DNA of 64,000 bases from Pseudomonas sp. PSB18. Its GTDB lineage: Bacteria > Pseudomonadota > Gammaproteobacteria > Pseudomonadales > Pseudomonadaceae. Under the pieces are notes generated by a model. It made no database searches. It had not been told where the DNA came from and was given only the letters and a program-made list of their open reading frames with translations. The stretch is from positions 434,001 to 498,000 of the forward strand of contig NZ_NOIN01000002.1 of the NCBI RefSeq assembly GCF_014596565.1, given 5' to 3'. Below are positions 19,586-28,168 of the stretch, piece after piece (positions within the stretch are counted from its first letter, which is position 1; every line of letters starts with the position of its first letter). A program made the position numbers and the translations under genes.

Positions 19586-20326
19586 ATGCGCAAAGCGCTT
19601 GCTCTCCCGCTGCTCGCCCTCCTCCTGGCCGGCTGCGCCAGCGACCCTGCCGACCGTGACATCAGCGGCATTTGGATCAACCAAGCCGCCATCGACGCTG
19701 CCGCCAAGGGTGGCCCCCTGCGCGAAGCGCTGCAGGCCTACGGCCCGAACCTGGAATGGGACATCAACACCCGGGCCGGTCAGGCGCGCTACACCAACGG
19801 CTTTGAAAATGTCGACGGCAAGTTGTCGGCCGAAGAAGACGGCACGTGGAAAGTCGACATCTACGGCAGCGCCGCCAGCGAACTCAAGCGCGATGGCGAC
19901 CAACTGAGCCAGATCGCCACCGAGAACGAGCCGCAGCAAGTATTCAACCGCGCACAAGTCCAGGTCCCGGAAGGCGCCCCCATCGGCGCGAGTTTCGAGC
20001 GAGCGCTGTACGCCGCCTATCTGGACGGCACCTGGAACATCGTCAACGGCCCCGGCCAAGGCGCCACCGTACAGTTCCAACCCGACGGCCAGGTCAGCGG
20101 CCTGCCGGGCGTCGACCGCTACGCCCTGTGCCTGGCAGGCGACTGCGCCACCATGAGCAACGGCAACGACACCATCTGGCTGCAGCAGAAAGGCCACGGG
20201 AATACCTGGATCTTTGCTCGGGATGGGAAGCAGCTGGAAATATTCCAGACGGTGAATGCGTCGTTGGCGGATGAGATTCCGTCGTATACGGCGGGGCCTC
20301 GGCAGTGGGTGTTGGAAAAGCAGTAG
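19586..20326 (+). CDS. Predicted lipoprotein of unknown function
   Basis: 246 residues. The N-terminus MRKALALPLLALLLAGC is a type II signal with lipobox LAGC, so Cys17 would be lipidated; the next residue is Ala, not Asp, which favours the outer membrane. The body is rich in short polar/beta-type segments, for example DGTWKVDIYGS and TYNIV-like repeats (GTWNIVNGPGQGATVQF), with two further Cys (CLAGDCATM). Located after ridA, in the place of the PA5340 hypothetical gene. AAAGGA precedes the ATG. No function can be assigned. Confidence 0.75.
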   Translation: MRKALALPLLALLLAGCASDPADRDISGIWINQAAIDAAAKGGPLREALQAYGPNLEWDINTRAGQARYTNGFENVDGKLSAEEDGTWKVDIYGSAASELKRDGDQLSQIATENEPQQVFNRAQVQVPEGAPIGASFERALYAAYLDGTWNIVNGPGQGATVQFQPDGQVSGLPGVDRYALCLAGDCATMSNGNDTIWLQQKGHGNTWIFARDGKQLEIFQTVNASLADEIPSYTAGPRQWVLEKQ

Positions 20327-21006
20327 CCTGCCCCCTCTGCACTAGCCCGCCCGATTCAGCGGCGGGCGCCTCCATCACGACGAAGCTCAGTGCCACCAAT
20401 TTGCCCTTTCTGCCCACATGCCTCGGAGTGCTACAAAGCTAATTTGTAAGAGGCGCGCCCAACACAATGACATCGGCTAACTTGTGCAACGCAAGGATAG
20501 TGATGCCCATACCCAGCTTGATGTCGACAGTTTTTAATCGATATCAAAATGGAAGTCGCCATTCGTAATCTCTTCCCAGCTTTCCTGCCCGCGAGCAGGT
20601 CATTGAGGGCCATCGTTGCGCCTCCAGCGGCCGCTCTTGTGCTTTTTCTTCAGGCAAAAAAAAGCCCAGGACCGCCGAGCAGGTTCTAAAAATTACCTGC
20701 GAGCTGTACTGAGCTGTTGATCAATTTTGGTCAACGTTGTCACCTCCGTCAACCCCGAATAACTGGAATAACCAGATCATAGGAAACCAGAGATGGCTGA
20801 ACGGATTCGACCCGAAGCAGCCCTTCGCGGAAGGCTGCTATCGGCCATTAGCGGACGCACGCAAGGGACCGCTTCCGGCCTTAGCAGTCATTAGCACTAC
20901 CTGATTTGGGGCATGAAGCAGCAATTCGATTGCTAGCCCGCACCATGCAACAAACTAAATACTCCTTACTCAGCTATGATCGCCTAATGATTTAACTAGG
21001 GCGTCG
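20327..21006. other. Left flank of the low-GC island, no convincing gene
   Basis: 680 bases without a supported gene. GC drops along this stretch. It has a short GCCCGCC/GGCGGGC hairpin at 20345-20367, a run of A at about 20656-20664, a 20-bp imperfect palindrome GTTGATCAATTTTGGTCAAC at 20716-20735 (16 of 20 positions symmetric, operator-like), and AGGG just before the large gene at 21007. No tRNA or direct-repeat attachment site was recognised. A 60-codon minus-strand frame at 20431-20613 (MALNDLLAGRKAGKRL...) has no recognised relatives. Confidence 0.6.
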
Positions 21007-24000
21007 TTGCTAGCTATGTTCGAAATTACAGGGGCCGACATCGCAAACTTGAGTGACGGAGATTTGCGCACTCTCGTGGCGCGTCTAGCGTTGTCAGAAT
21101 TACGTGCGCAAGGCTGCCCACTTTCGACCGTGACCGCTGGTGGTAATCAAGATGCCGCGGACGGCGGACTCGATGTTCGGGTTGAGTGCCCTAATGCAAT
21201 GGTAAAACCCGACTTCGTACCAAGAGCGCTCACTGGTTTTCAGGTGAAAAAGCCCAATATGTCCGCCAGCGCGATTCGCAGCGAGATGCGTCCAAAAGGC
21301 GTACTGCGGCACGTAATTGGCGAGCTTGCTGCTGCGTCCGGTTCCTACATCATAGTGAGCGCACAAGGGTCAGTCGCCGACAAGCCGTTGGCGGATCGAC
21401 GCCAAGCGATCCGTGAACAACTATGTGATCTGGCCGATGCCCAAAAGCTTCACACGGACTTCTACGATCGGGACCGGTTGGCCACCTGGGTAAACGAGTT
21501 TCCAGGCATCGTGGCTTGGGTTCGTTTACGGATCGGCACTAGCTTAACTGGATGGAGCAGTATCGGAAATTGGGTCGGGACAACAGTCGCCGAACCTGGC
21601 ATATATCTTTTCAACGATAAGGCATGTCTAACGGATGAACGATTTCCAGAACGACCACAACTGACTATCGGTGAAGGGATTGCCAAGCTTCGCGTGGCAT
21701 TACACGCTCCAAGACAATGTATTCGGTTGGTCGGTTTGTCTGGGCTCGGCAAGACTCGATTGGTACAAGCCCTTTTTGAGAGTCAAGTTGGGGTAGATCC
21801 ACTAGACCCAAGCCTCGCGGTTTACACGGATTATTCGGTCGAGACTGATCCAACAGCTCGGGATATGGCGCGTCTACTCGTTATGCGAGGCCAACGCTCG
21901 ATTCTCGTGGTAGATAATTGCAATCCAGCCACACATAGCGAACTCGCACGTATCTGCTCTGACAGCACAAGTAGCGTGAGTCTTCTGACTATTGAATACG
22001 ATGTCGGTGATGATGAACCTGAACAGACCGAAGTATTCCGTCTGCAATCAGCGTCAACCGACTTGGTTTCACAATGGCTCAAGCAGTCCTTCCCCAATAT
22101 TTCGCAGATAGACAGGAGCACGATCGCGAATTTCAGCGACGGTAATTTTCGTGTTGCTCGGGCAATAGCCGACACACTGAGAAAAGGAGAAACCTTAGGT
22201 AAGCTTAAGAGCCGCGATTTGTTTGAGCGAATCTTCCAGCAACGTAACGAACACGATCAATCCCTACTGTTTGCGGCGGAGGATCTCTCGCTTTTCTATT
22301 CGCTAAACGGTGAAGATACTTCGAGCTACGGCGAGCTGGCAAAAATTGGAAGCATTCGCTTAGTCACTTCAAATGACATGTTTACAGCGCTTGTCAGGTT
22401 AGGTCGTCGCGGAGTCGCCCAGTCGCGCGGCAGGTGGCGCGCGATATTACCCCATGCGATCGCCAACTCCTTAGCGACATCCGCGCTGGAAAGAATACCC
22501 CGGCAAGAATTCGACCGTTTTTGCAAAACTCTGACGCCGCGGATGCAGAAGTCACTTTCACGGAGAATAGGCTTCCTTCACGATAGCACTGAAGCGCAGT
22601 CAACGGTCGCTCGCTGGCTCTGCGTAGACGGCCCACTTGGAGATCTTTTTTCGTTGGGCAAGCAAGGTCTCGAGATCTTAACCAACATTGCCCCTGTCGC
22701 TCCTGATGCGGTACTCGCGAAAATTGAGCGGGAATTGAATAGCGCCAAAGGCGAACTGGTATTGGCACCTAATTCTACAGATCGCTGGCAGTGGGTCCGC
22801 CTAATCAAGATGCTTGGTTACGATCCACAACTTTTCGAGCGCGCCGCTATGTTGCTTGCCCGTTTCGTAGCTATTGAGCCCGAAGGTAACAAGGGTAATT
22901 CCGCGCAAAATATGTTTGCCGAGCTTTTTCATTTGCTTTTATCTGGGACAAAGGCATCGCCGGAACAGCGATTTGCCGCCGCCCGGCAATTGGCGATGTC
23001 AATCGATCTAGAGCAGCGCCGTTGTGCATCAATCGCTCTCGATGCCCTGCTAAAAACAGGCCAATTCACTTCATCGAGCACCTTTGAGTTCGGAGCCCGT
23101 CCTCGTGACTGGGGCTGGAGTCCGAAGATAAATAAGGATGCTTGGGATTGGTATAAGGCAGCAATTGCGCTCGCAGTTGGGCTTTCACCAGCCATCGACG
23201 ACGCTCCTAAAATCCTCGCACGCAGAGTTCGCGAAATTTGGGCCATTGATGCTTGCCATGAGGCGCTTGAAAGCGCCGCTGTAGCCTTAACGAAAGAAAA
23301 ACCTTGGATTGAAGGTTGGCTTGGCTTTCGAGCTGCGCTTCGTTTCGAAGGGAAGGCTATGCGTCCTGACGTCAGGGGAAGGCTCGAGACAATCATTCAA
23401 CGATTGAAACCGTCCGATCTTTTGAATCAGGCACGCGCCATAGTCCTCAGTGGCGCCAACAGCGGCTGGGACATCGTTGATGGCGACCCAGATGACGACG
23501 ATGTAATGAAACCATGGCGGAAGGCTTCGCTTATGGCGAAGGAGGTAGGAAGTTTTTTGGGGCAAGACTCTGAGATACGTAAGCAGTTTCTCGTTGAGTT
23601 AATACCTGCATCGAATCAGCAACGCGCCTTTGAATGTGGAGAAGGTCTTGCGGAAGGGGCGACTGATCTATCGCAAATGTGGCACGAACTAGTTGGTGAA
23701 TTTGCGAAAATCGCTCCAAATACGCGAAATGCAACAGTGCTAGGTGGTTTCATCTACCAAGCAAATCAGCGGGATGCCACATTCACATCGTCGGTGTTGG
23801 AGTCCGCTATTGACGATCCCGATCTTGCTCCAAGTCTGCCCTATCTCCAAGCACGCGTAGGAATTGATAAAGCTGGTATCAATCGGTTGCGACGGGCAAT
23901 TGGCAAGGGCGTACTCCGTGCGATGGACTTCAACAGTATTGCCAATGGCGCTGTCAATGACTCGCCGCCTGAGGAGCTAAGTGCGCTCCTTCTTGATATT

Positions 24001-24792
24001 GCGCAATTGCCAGAAGGTGTGGAAATCGCGCTCGATATACTACATATGCACTTCTTTCGAGATAGAGAAGGTGGTCAACAATGGGATCACCTACTGATTG
24101 AGACCGGTCGGAATCTTCTATGCCGCACCGATTTCAGCAAAAGCGGACAACTACGCGATTACGGTATGCACACAGTAGTGAGCATATGCTGCGCTGGCAT
24201 TAAAGGTGAAGATACAGCGCGCGACGTTTGTAATCATCTGAGTGTGGCCATTGAGTCGTATCAAGCCTCTCCCTACGATTTGAACTACGTGCTCAAAGGA
24301 TTGTTCGAGACTCAGACCTTCATCGCGTTGGACGCGTTCCTACTCCATGGAGCGACGTCAGGAATAACCAATCTGTTTAATATGCATTTTAATTCTGATA
24401 CTCCAGTTGAGAAAATCGATCCGGCGCTCCTTCGTCAGTGGGCGAACATGGATCCAAAGTTAAGGTATCCGCTGCTAGGACAAGCTATCCCAATGTTCAA
24501 GCGTAAACACGGCGAAGAAAGTGATGACTTTGACCCAGCTTTCTTGGAGTTATTGGAGGCTGCTCCAGATAAACACGCCTTTCTCGGAGACTACTGGGCA
24601 CGTTTGCACCCGCGAAGCTGGATGGGGTCTCTAGCCAATGTATTGATTCAGCGCCGGTCGCAGGTGCTTAGGTTTCAGGTAAGCCCACATGCAGAAGTGC
24701 GCCAATGGATTGATGGGTTGCTTCCTGACCTCGACGTTTGGATTGAGAAGGAACAGATCCGTGATCGAGATAAGGAAGAAAGTTTTGAATAA
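21007..24792 (+). CDS. Large STAND-type NTPase with N-terminal PD-(D/E)XK-like nuclease domain (candidate anti-phage protein)
   Basis: 1261 residues. N-terminal domain (about 1-170) shows GGNQDAADGGLDVRVE (residues 45-60) followed by FQVKK (78-82), the pattern of Mrr/Cap4-type restriction-like nucleases. A P-loop GLSGLGKTRLVQALFE starts near residue 243 and a Walker B-like SILVVDNC near 298. The rest (about 420-1261) is an alpha-helical array without a recognised catalytic motif, likely a sensor. The order effector-STAND NTPase-helical sensor is that of Avs-like defence proteins, in which target binding triggers oligomerisation and nuclease activity; this role is inferred. TTG at 21007 has AGGG at good spacing; ATG at 21016 is the alternative. 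Base composition is clearly lower in GC than the flanking core genes, indicating transfer. Confidence 0.7.
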   Translation: MLAMFEITGADIANLSDGDLRTLVARLALSELRAQGCPLSTVTAGGNQDAADGGLDVRVECPNAMVKPDFVPRALTGFQVKKPNMSASAIRSEMRPKGVLRHVIGELAAASGSYIIVSAQGSVADKPLADRRQAIREQLCDLADAQKLHTDFYDRDRLATWVNEFPGIVAWVRLRIGTSLTGWSSIGNWVGTTVAEPGIYLFNDKACLTDERFPERPQLTIGEGIAKLRVALHAPRQCIRLVGLSGLGKTRLVQALFESQVGVDPLDPSLAVYTDYSVETDPTARDMARLLVMRGQRSILVVDNCNPATHSELARICSDSTSSVSLLTIEYDVGDDEPEQTEVFRLQSASTDLVSQWLKQSFPNISQIDRSTIANFSDGNFRVARAIADTLRKGETLGKLKSRDLFERIFQQRNEHDQSLLFAAEDLSLFYSLNGEDTSSYGELAKIGSIRLVTSNDMFTALVRLGRRGVAQSRGRWRAILPHAIANSLATSALERIPRQEFDRFCKTLTPRMQKSLSRRIGFLHDSTEAQSTVARWLCVDGPLGDLFSLGKQGLEILTNIAPVAPDAVLAKIERELNSAKGELVLAPNSTDRWQWVRLIKMLGYDPQLFERAAMLLARFVAIEPEGNKGNSAQNMFAELFHLLLSGTKASPEQRFAAARQLAMSIDLEQRRCASIALDALLKTGQFTSSSTFEFGARPRDWGWSPKINKDAWDWYKAAIALAVGLSPAIDDAPKILARRVREIWAIDACHEALESAAVALTKEKPWIEGWLGFRAALRFEGKAMRPDVRGRLETIIQRLKPSDLLNQARAIVLSGANSGWDIVDGDPDDDDVMKPWRKASLMAKEVGSFLGQDSEIRKQFLVELIPASNQQRAFECGEGLAEGATDLSQMWHELVGEFAKIAPNTRNATVLGGFIYQANQRDATFTSSVLESAIDDPDLAPSLPYLQARVGIDKAGINRLRRAIGKGVLRAMDFNSIANGAVNDSPPEELSALLLDIAQLPEGVEIALDILHMHFFRDREGGQQWDHLLIETGRNLLCRTDFSKSGQLRDYGMHTVVSICCAGIKGEDTARDVCNHLSVAIESYQASPYDLNYVLKGLFETQTFIALDAFLLHGATSGITNLFNMHFNSDTPVEKIDPALLRQWANMDPKLRYPLLGQAIPMFKRKHGEESDDFDPAFLELLEAAPDKHAFLGDYWARLHPRSWMGSLANVLIQRRSQVLRFQVSPHAEVRQWIDGLLPDLDVWIEKEQIRDRDKEESFE

Positions 24793-25088
24793 AGAGCGTC
24801 GGCTCTATTCAGGCGCGTCTATTAGGGTACGATCAAGAAGGCTTTCAAAATCTGCGGTCGTGCACGACAGGCAGCAATCGACCATAGCGGTCGCTTACTT
24901 GCATTAAAAAATCTGACTGTGCTGCTCCTTGAAGTTGTAGGCAGATTTAAATTTAGTATTTCGAAACACATGCGAAATTCTATAGGTAAAGACTGTGGTT
25001 CGCCGCTTGTGGAAGTTTCGCTGGACGTCCAGTGTGTGGAGCAAGCGGTGGAGCACAACACGGATGGCCGAAAAATCGGGAGCTCAGA
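24793..25088. other. Spacer between the STAND gene and the small membrane protein gene
   Basis: 296 bases, partly A/T-rich (TTTAAATTTAGTATTTCG near 24945-24962). Too long for simple translational coupling, so the downstream gene probably has its own promoter here. No gene or clear terminator seen. Confidence 0.5.
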
Positions 25089-25622
25089 ATGAACAGCGAG
25101 TGGGAGCTGTGGTGCCGCGATATACACCGCGTGGTGGATGGTCTAGTCAAAGAGGTTGCTGAGATGAAGCAAGAACAGATCGTAGAGAAGCAGATCAGCG
25201 CGTTCATCCAACTCAATGAGAAACTGATGAACAACGCCAATGCATATACCAACCTGATCATGGTGGCGGGATACGCTGGCTACTTCGCCTTCTGGTCGAC
25301 CTTGTCTGGAAAATTACCCACTTGGCTTTTCAATGCGTGCGGCCTTTCCATCACGCTTTCCCTTACCCTGTTCATCACCTGGGAAATCGTAAAAATGTTT
25401 TGGAGCGCCAAACATATGCGAGCGACCCAGGCGATTCTGTCGAAACGGCCACACGCGAGCGTTATTTCCGAATTCGAGAAAGCTTTTCAAGACTTCAGCA
25501 CTCGCTCGCAAAAGGTCTGGCTCGTGTTCTTGGTTCCGACTGTGGTGAGCGGCATGACCGCAGCTTGCCTTTTGATCGGGTATTTCTGCCTAGGCCTGGC
25601 CGGAATGATATCGACTGCCTAG
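25089..25622 (+). CDS. Small membrane protein of unknown function
   Basis: 177 residues. An N-terminal polar helix (about 1-40, likely amphipathic or coiled: HRVVDGLVKEVAEMKQEQIV) is followed by hydrophobic segments at about 55-75, 82-104 and 145-172, with a cytoplasmic-looking helical insert between (EFEKAFQDFSTRSQKVW). ATG 25089 has GGGAG upstream; the frame opens earlier but without a ribosome site. It shares the lower GC of the STAND gene and points the same way, so it may be part of the same island cargo. I recognise no family. It could be a membrane effector or unrelated. Confidence 0.65.
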   Translation: MNSEWELWCRDIHRVVDGLVKEVAEMKQEQIVEKQISAFIQLNEKLMNNANAYTNLIMVAGYAGYFAFWSTLSGKLPTWLFNACGLSITLSLTLFITWEIVKMFWSAKHMRATQAILSKRPHASVISEFEKAFQDFSTRSQKVWLVFLVPTVVSGMTAACLLIGYFCLGLAGMISTA

Positions 25623-25743
25623 AGGGCCTGCGAATCGTCTCCGTTTTTGTAGATTCTCAATGACCGCTTTTGGCCGACAGCAGTCGCTAAAGAGCGTCTG
25701 TATGAATCAGAAATTCAACAATAATACAGCTGTGGATTATGTG

Positions 25744-25772
25744 AACCCGACGCAATGCGCCGGGTTTTATTT
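25744..25772. terminator. Terminator between the membrane protein gene and the DUF6124-type gene
   Basis: AACCCGACG / CGCCGGGTT stem (central A/C mismatch) with a short loop, then TTATTT. It serves the rightward transcript and lies just beyond the stop of the leftward gene. Confidence 0.75.
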
Positions 25773-25784
25773 AGAAGCTAACCT

Positions 25785-26147
25785 TTACCGCGGTTCAACA
25801 TTATCCAGCGCCCGGTTCGCCAGCAACGAACTCAGTTCGATCAGTTGCTGAATGCCGAGAGCAACGTGACGGCGCGAGCCATCCAGTTCGAATGCCAAAT
25901 CACTGACCATTGCATCAGCCGAGGCCAAAGTCTCACTGAGGTTAGCGAGCAGGCATTCGGTATCGACGTCTTCTACAACGGTGAATAGCTGGCCCGGCTG
26001 GGTGGTGGACTCAGCCTTCCCCGGTTTCGGTAGCAAATAGAAATCCAGGGCACGTTTAGCGGCGGCGTCCAGTTTTTGAACATTGATGCCGTCGGCAGAG
26101 GGCGAGGTAGGGTCTGCTTCTGGAGGATTCGGAGTTATTTTGAACAT
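25785..26147 (-). CDS. DUF6124/DUF3077-type small protein, copy 1
   Basis: 120 residues. It begins MFKITPNPPEADP, has AAKRALDFYLLPKP in the middle and DVDTECLLANLSETLASA followed by a helical pair ending LSSLLANRALD. The same layout recurs in the protein at 40778-41155, so the two are paralogues. This family is frequent in P. fluorescens-group genomes and has no known function; probably a soluble cytosolic helical protein. AAAGGAAAG precedes the ATG. A structured leader lies directly upstream (26161-26300). The family name is from memory of the pattern. Confidence 0.75.
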   Translation of the reverse strand: MFKITPNPPEADPTSPSADGINVQKLDAAAKRALDFYLLPKPGKAESTTQPGQLFTVVEDVDTECLLANLSETLASADAMVSDLAFELDGSRRHVALGIQQLIELSSLLANRALDNVEPR

Positions 26148-26160
26148 CGACTTTCCTTTA

Positions 26161-26300
26161 GTAGTAGGGCTGCAACCTTCTCGCTACTAAACGAATGAGG
26201 GTGGCAGCTGTGCGCAAGTTAGTAGACCGGTAAAGTCAACGGAAACCCGGCGCGCCCAAAGGCGCCATGCGCACAGCCACCATAAGTGCAGGCAATGCCT
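26161..26300 (-). promoter_or_regulatory. Structured 5' leader with micro-ORF, copy 1
   Basis: Read on the minus strand, ATGGTGGCTGTGCGC (26283-26269) can pair with GCGCACAGCTGCCACC (26215-26200) with a three-base bulge. Between them is a GGCGCC-TTTG-GGCGC hairpin, then GCCGGGTTTCC and ACCGGTCT. A 15-codon ORF (MVAVRMAPLGAPGFR, 26283-26236) begins in the outer stem. A further weak hairpin (CTGC...GCAG) lies before the ribosome site. The same arrangement precedes the paralogous gene at 40778, with compensating stem changes, so it is a real conserved element rather than chance. Confidence 0.65.
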
Positions 26301-26448
26301 GACAGATGAGACTCATGCAGCCGATGTTAACTACCGGGCTACTAAACCCGACCACTGATGGGCAGTGGCAGGAAAACGATAAAGCCCAGGAACAAGGCAC
26401 ACAAGCGGGCGAATTCTGGCGTAGTTGTAGGCAAAGGCGCAAGGATGT

Positions 26449-26938
26449 GTGGCTTGGCGGAAGCACGGTAGTCAGGCACTGAGTCACGCCCAGGCGGGAC
26501 GGTCTGCACGGCGATGTGAAACCAAGCAATGTGATGCTGAGCGAAGACGGCGTGCGCCTGTTCGATTTCGGCTTGGGCCTGGCAACGGAAGGTCCCTTGA
26601 AAGACCTGCCCCACCTGAATCGCAATCGCCTCAACGCCTGGCCCCCAGGCTACGCCGCACCTGAACTATTGGACGGCTCGCCGCTGTCGGCGAGTGCCGA
26701 TGTCTATAGCGTGGCTTGCGTGTTGTATGAACTGGCGAGCGGCAGGCATCCGTTCCGCCGCCTGCCTTCAATTCAGGCCCGCGATGACGGGCTGGAACAC
26801 GGGCTCAATGCCCCACCCAACCTGCCCAGGCGCTGCTGGCCGGCGTTGCGAACGGCCCTGGCGCTGGATCCGGGGCGACGCAACATCAGCGCGGCTCAGT
26901 TGCGTGATGCCTTGGGAGGTGTTTCGTCCTGGTGGTGA
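26449..26938 (+). pseudogene. Broken Ser/Thr protein kinase gene (catalytic loop onward)
   Basis: From 26483 one frame encodes GLHGDVKPSNVMLSEDG and then DFG, PPGYAAPELL and SADVYSVACVLYEL: the catalytic loop (HGDxKPxN form), DFG, APE and helix F of a Hanks-type kinase, ending at 26938. The preceding helix (SQALSHAQAG) is in another frame starting at 26449, so a frameshift near 26490-26500 separates them, and the N-lobe with the ATP-binding Lys is missing. The remnant is similar in style to kinases associated with T6SS loci (Stk1-like), which is a guess. Lies at the right edge of the low-GC island. Confidence 0.75.
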
Positions 26939-27030
26939 GAAGCAGGGCGGGAAAATCGTCAGCCAAACCCCAAAACCTGCTTGCGAATGTGGACTGTCAG
27001 CCGGCATCTATAACGGCTGTTCCGGCCTCA

Positions 27031-27053
27031 TCGCGAGCAGGCTCGCTCCCACA
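27031..27053. repeat. Single REP element
   Basis: One REP copy (TCGCGAGCAGGCTCGCTCCC plus ACA) without partner, between the kinase remnant and the EamA transporter gene. Confidence 0.9.
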
Positions 27054-27144
27054 GGGTGGGCGGTGGTGGGGGCATGGGCGTCAAGCTATGGAGCGAACTC
27101 CGTGAATGCCTGCATTTACGGGCCAAGCATGTGCCCGGCGACGT

Positions 27145-28044
27145 TTACACGCCCGATGGAATAGGCGCTTTCTTGCCCAGGCGGATCAACTCATTGGAGA
27201 AGCACAGCCCCACGATAATCAGCGCCGCGCCCATGTACAGGCTTTCACGCGGGACTTCATTGAGTACCACGAACGCCAGCAGCGCGGCGAACAACGGTTC
27301 GGTCAGTTCCAGCGCTTGCACCTGGGAGGGCTTGAGGTATTCGATGGCCTTGGTGGTGCAGAAAAAGCCGAGGATGGTCGGCAGGGCGGCCAGGGCCAGC
27401 AAAGCGGCAATGGCCAGGGGCGACAGCTCGCCGATCACGAAGCCGTCGGCCGCCGCCGGCATCAGCAGGTACAGGCTGCCGAAGAACAGCAATTGACGAG
27501 TGAAGTGCAGCCCACCGGACACGCCCATCCGCTTCATCGCCACCGAAAACGCCCCGTAGCCGCAACCGGCCATGGACGCGAGTGCCGCGCCCTGGAGGGT
27601 GAAGCCCTGTTGCAGGTCGGCGCCGAAGATCACCGCGATGCCGGCAATAGCCAGCGTGGCACCCACGGTGGCGTTTGCGGTGATGGCGTCCTTCAGGAAT
27701 ATGCGCCCCAACACAATCGAGGAGATTGAGGCACTGGCCATCAGCATCACCACGACACCCGCGGCGGCGTAATGCCGGTAGGCAGAGGTTTCGAAGTGGA
27801 ACAGCACGAAGATGCCGAGGAACGCGCAAATCGCCGCCTGGGTCCATTTGGCCGTCGTCGCCGGGCGCTTGAGGAACAGCAACAAGGCCGAGAGCAACAG
27901 GCAACCCAGGAACGTCTTGATGACGGCGACGCTGCTGGCGGTGAAGCCATTGCTCATGAGCACTTTGCTGAGCACACCAATCGTGGCGTTCAGTGCGGCG
28001 GCGGAGAGTGCAAAGATGACGCCTTTGCTGAAACTGGCTTGCAT
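27145..28044 (-). CDS. EamA/DMT-family transporter
   Basis: 299 residues with about ten membrane segments in two homologous EamA halves (about 10-140 and 150-285); KAIEYLKPSQVQALELTEPLFAALL, split as KAIEYLKPSQ and LELTEPLFAALLAF, is the typical EamA end-of-domain pattern. Predicted inner-membrane metabolite exporter or importer; substrate unknown. AGGGACAG lies upstream of the ATG at 28042-28044. No operon partner. Confidence 0.85.
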   Translation of the reverse strand: MQASFSKGVIFALSAAALNATIGVLSKVLMSNGFTASSVAVIKTFLGCLLLSALLLFLKRPATTAKWTQAAICAFLGIFVLFHFETSAYRHYAAAGVVVMLMASASISSIVLGRIFLKDAITANATVGATLAIAGIAVIFGADLQQGFTLQGAALASMAGCGYGAFSVAMKRMGVSGGLHFTRQLLFFGSLYLLMPAAADGFVIGELSPLAIAALLALAALPTILGFFCTTKAIEYLKPSQVQALELTEPLFAALLAFVVLNEVPRESLYMGAALIIVGLCFSNELIRLGKKAPIPSGV

Positions 28045-28168
28045 GGATAACTGTCCCTGTTGCTGTTATCGAAGCATGCTCGACGAGTTCAATGAACCGA
28101 GTCAAGGCTTGGCTCCACCGGGATCTGCGCCGCGCACAGCTTTGTGACCGCCTGAAATCCGGATCGGG

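Noticed and set aside
20327..21006. tRNA gene or phage attachment site at the island border
   Set aside because: No cloverleaf-forming sequence and no direct repeat with the right side of the island could be found by eye.
26236..26634. 132-codon minus-strand frame
   Set aside because: Lies across the structured leader and the kinase remnant; no motif or ribosome site.
27054..27144. Search for a small gene between the REP element and the EamA gene
   Set aside because: Only 91 bases, no start with ribosome site.
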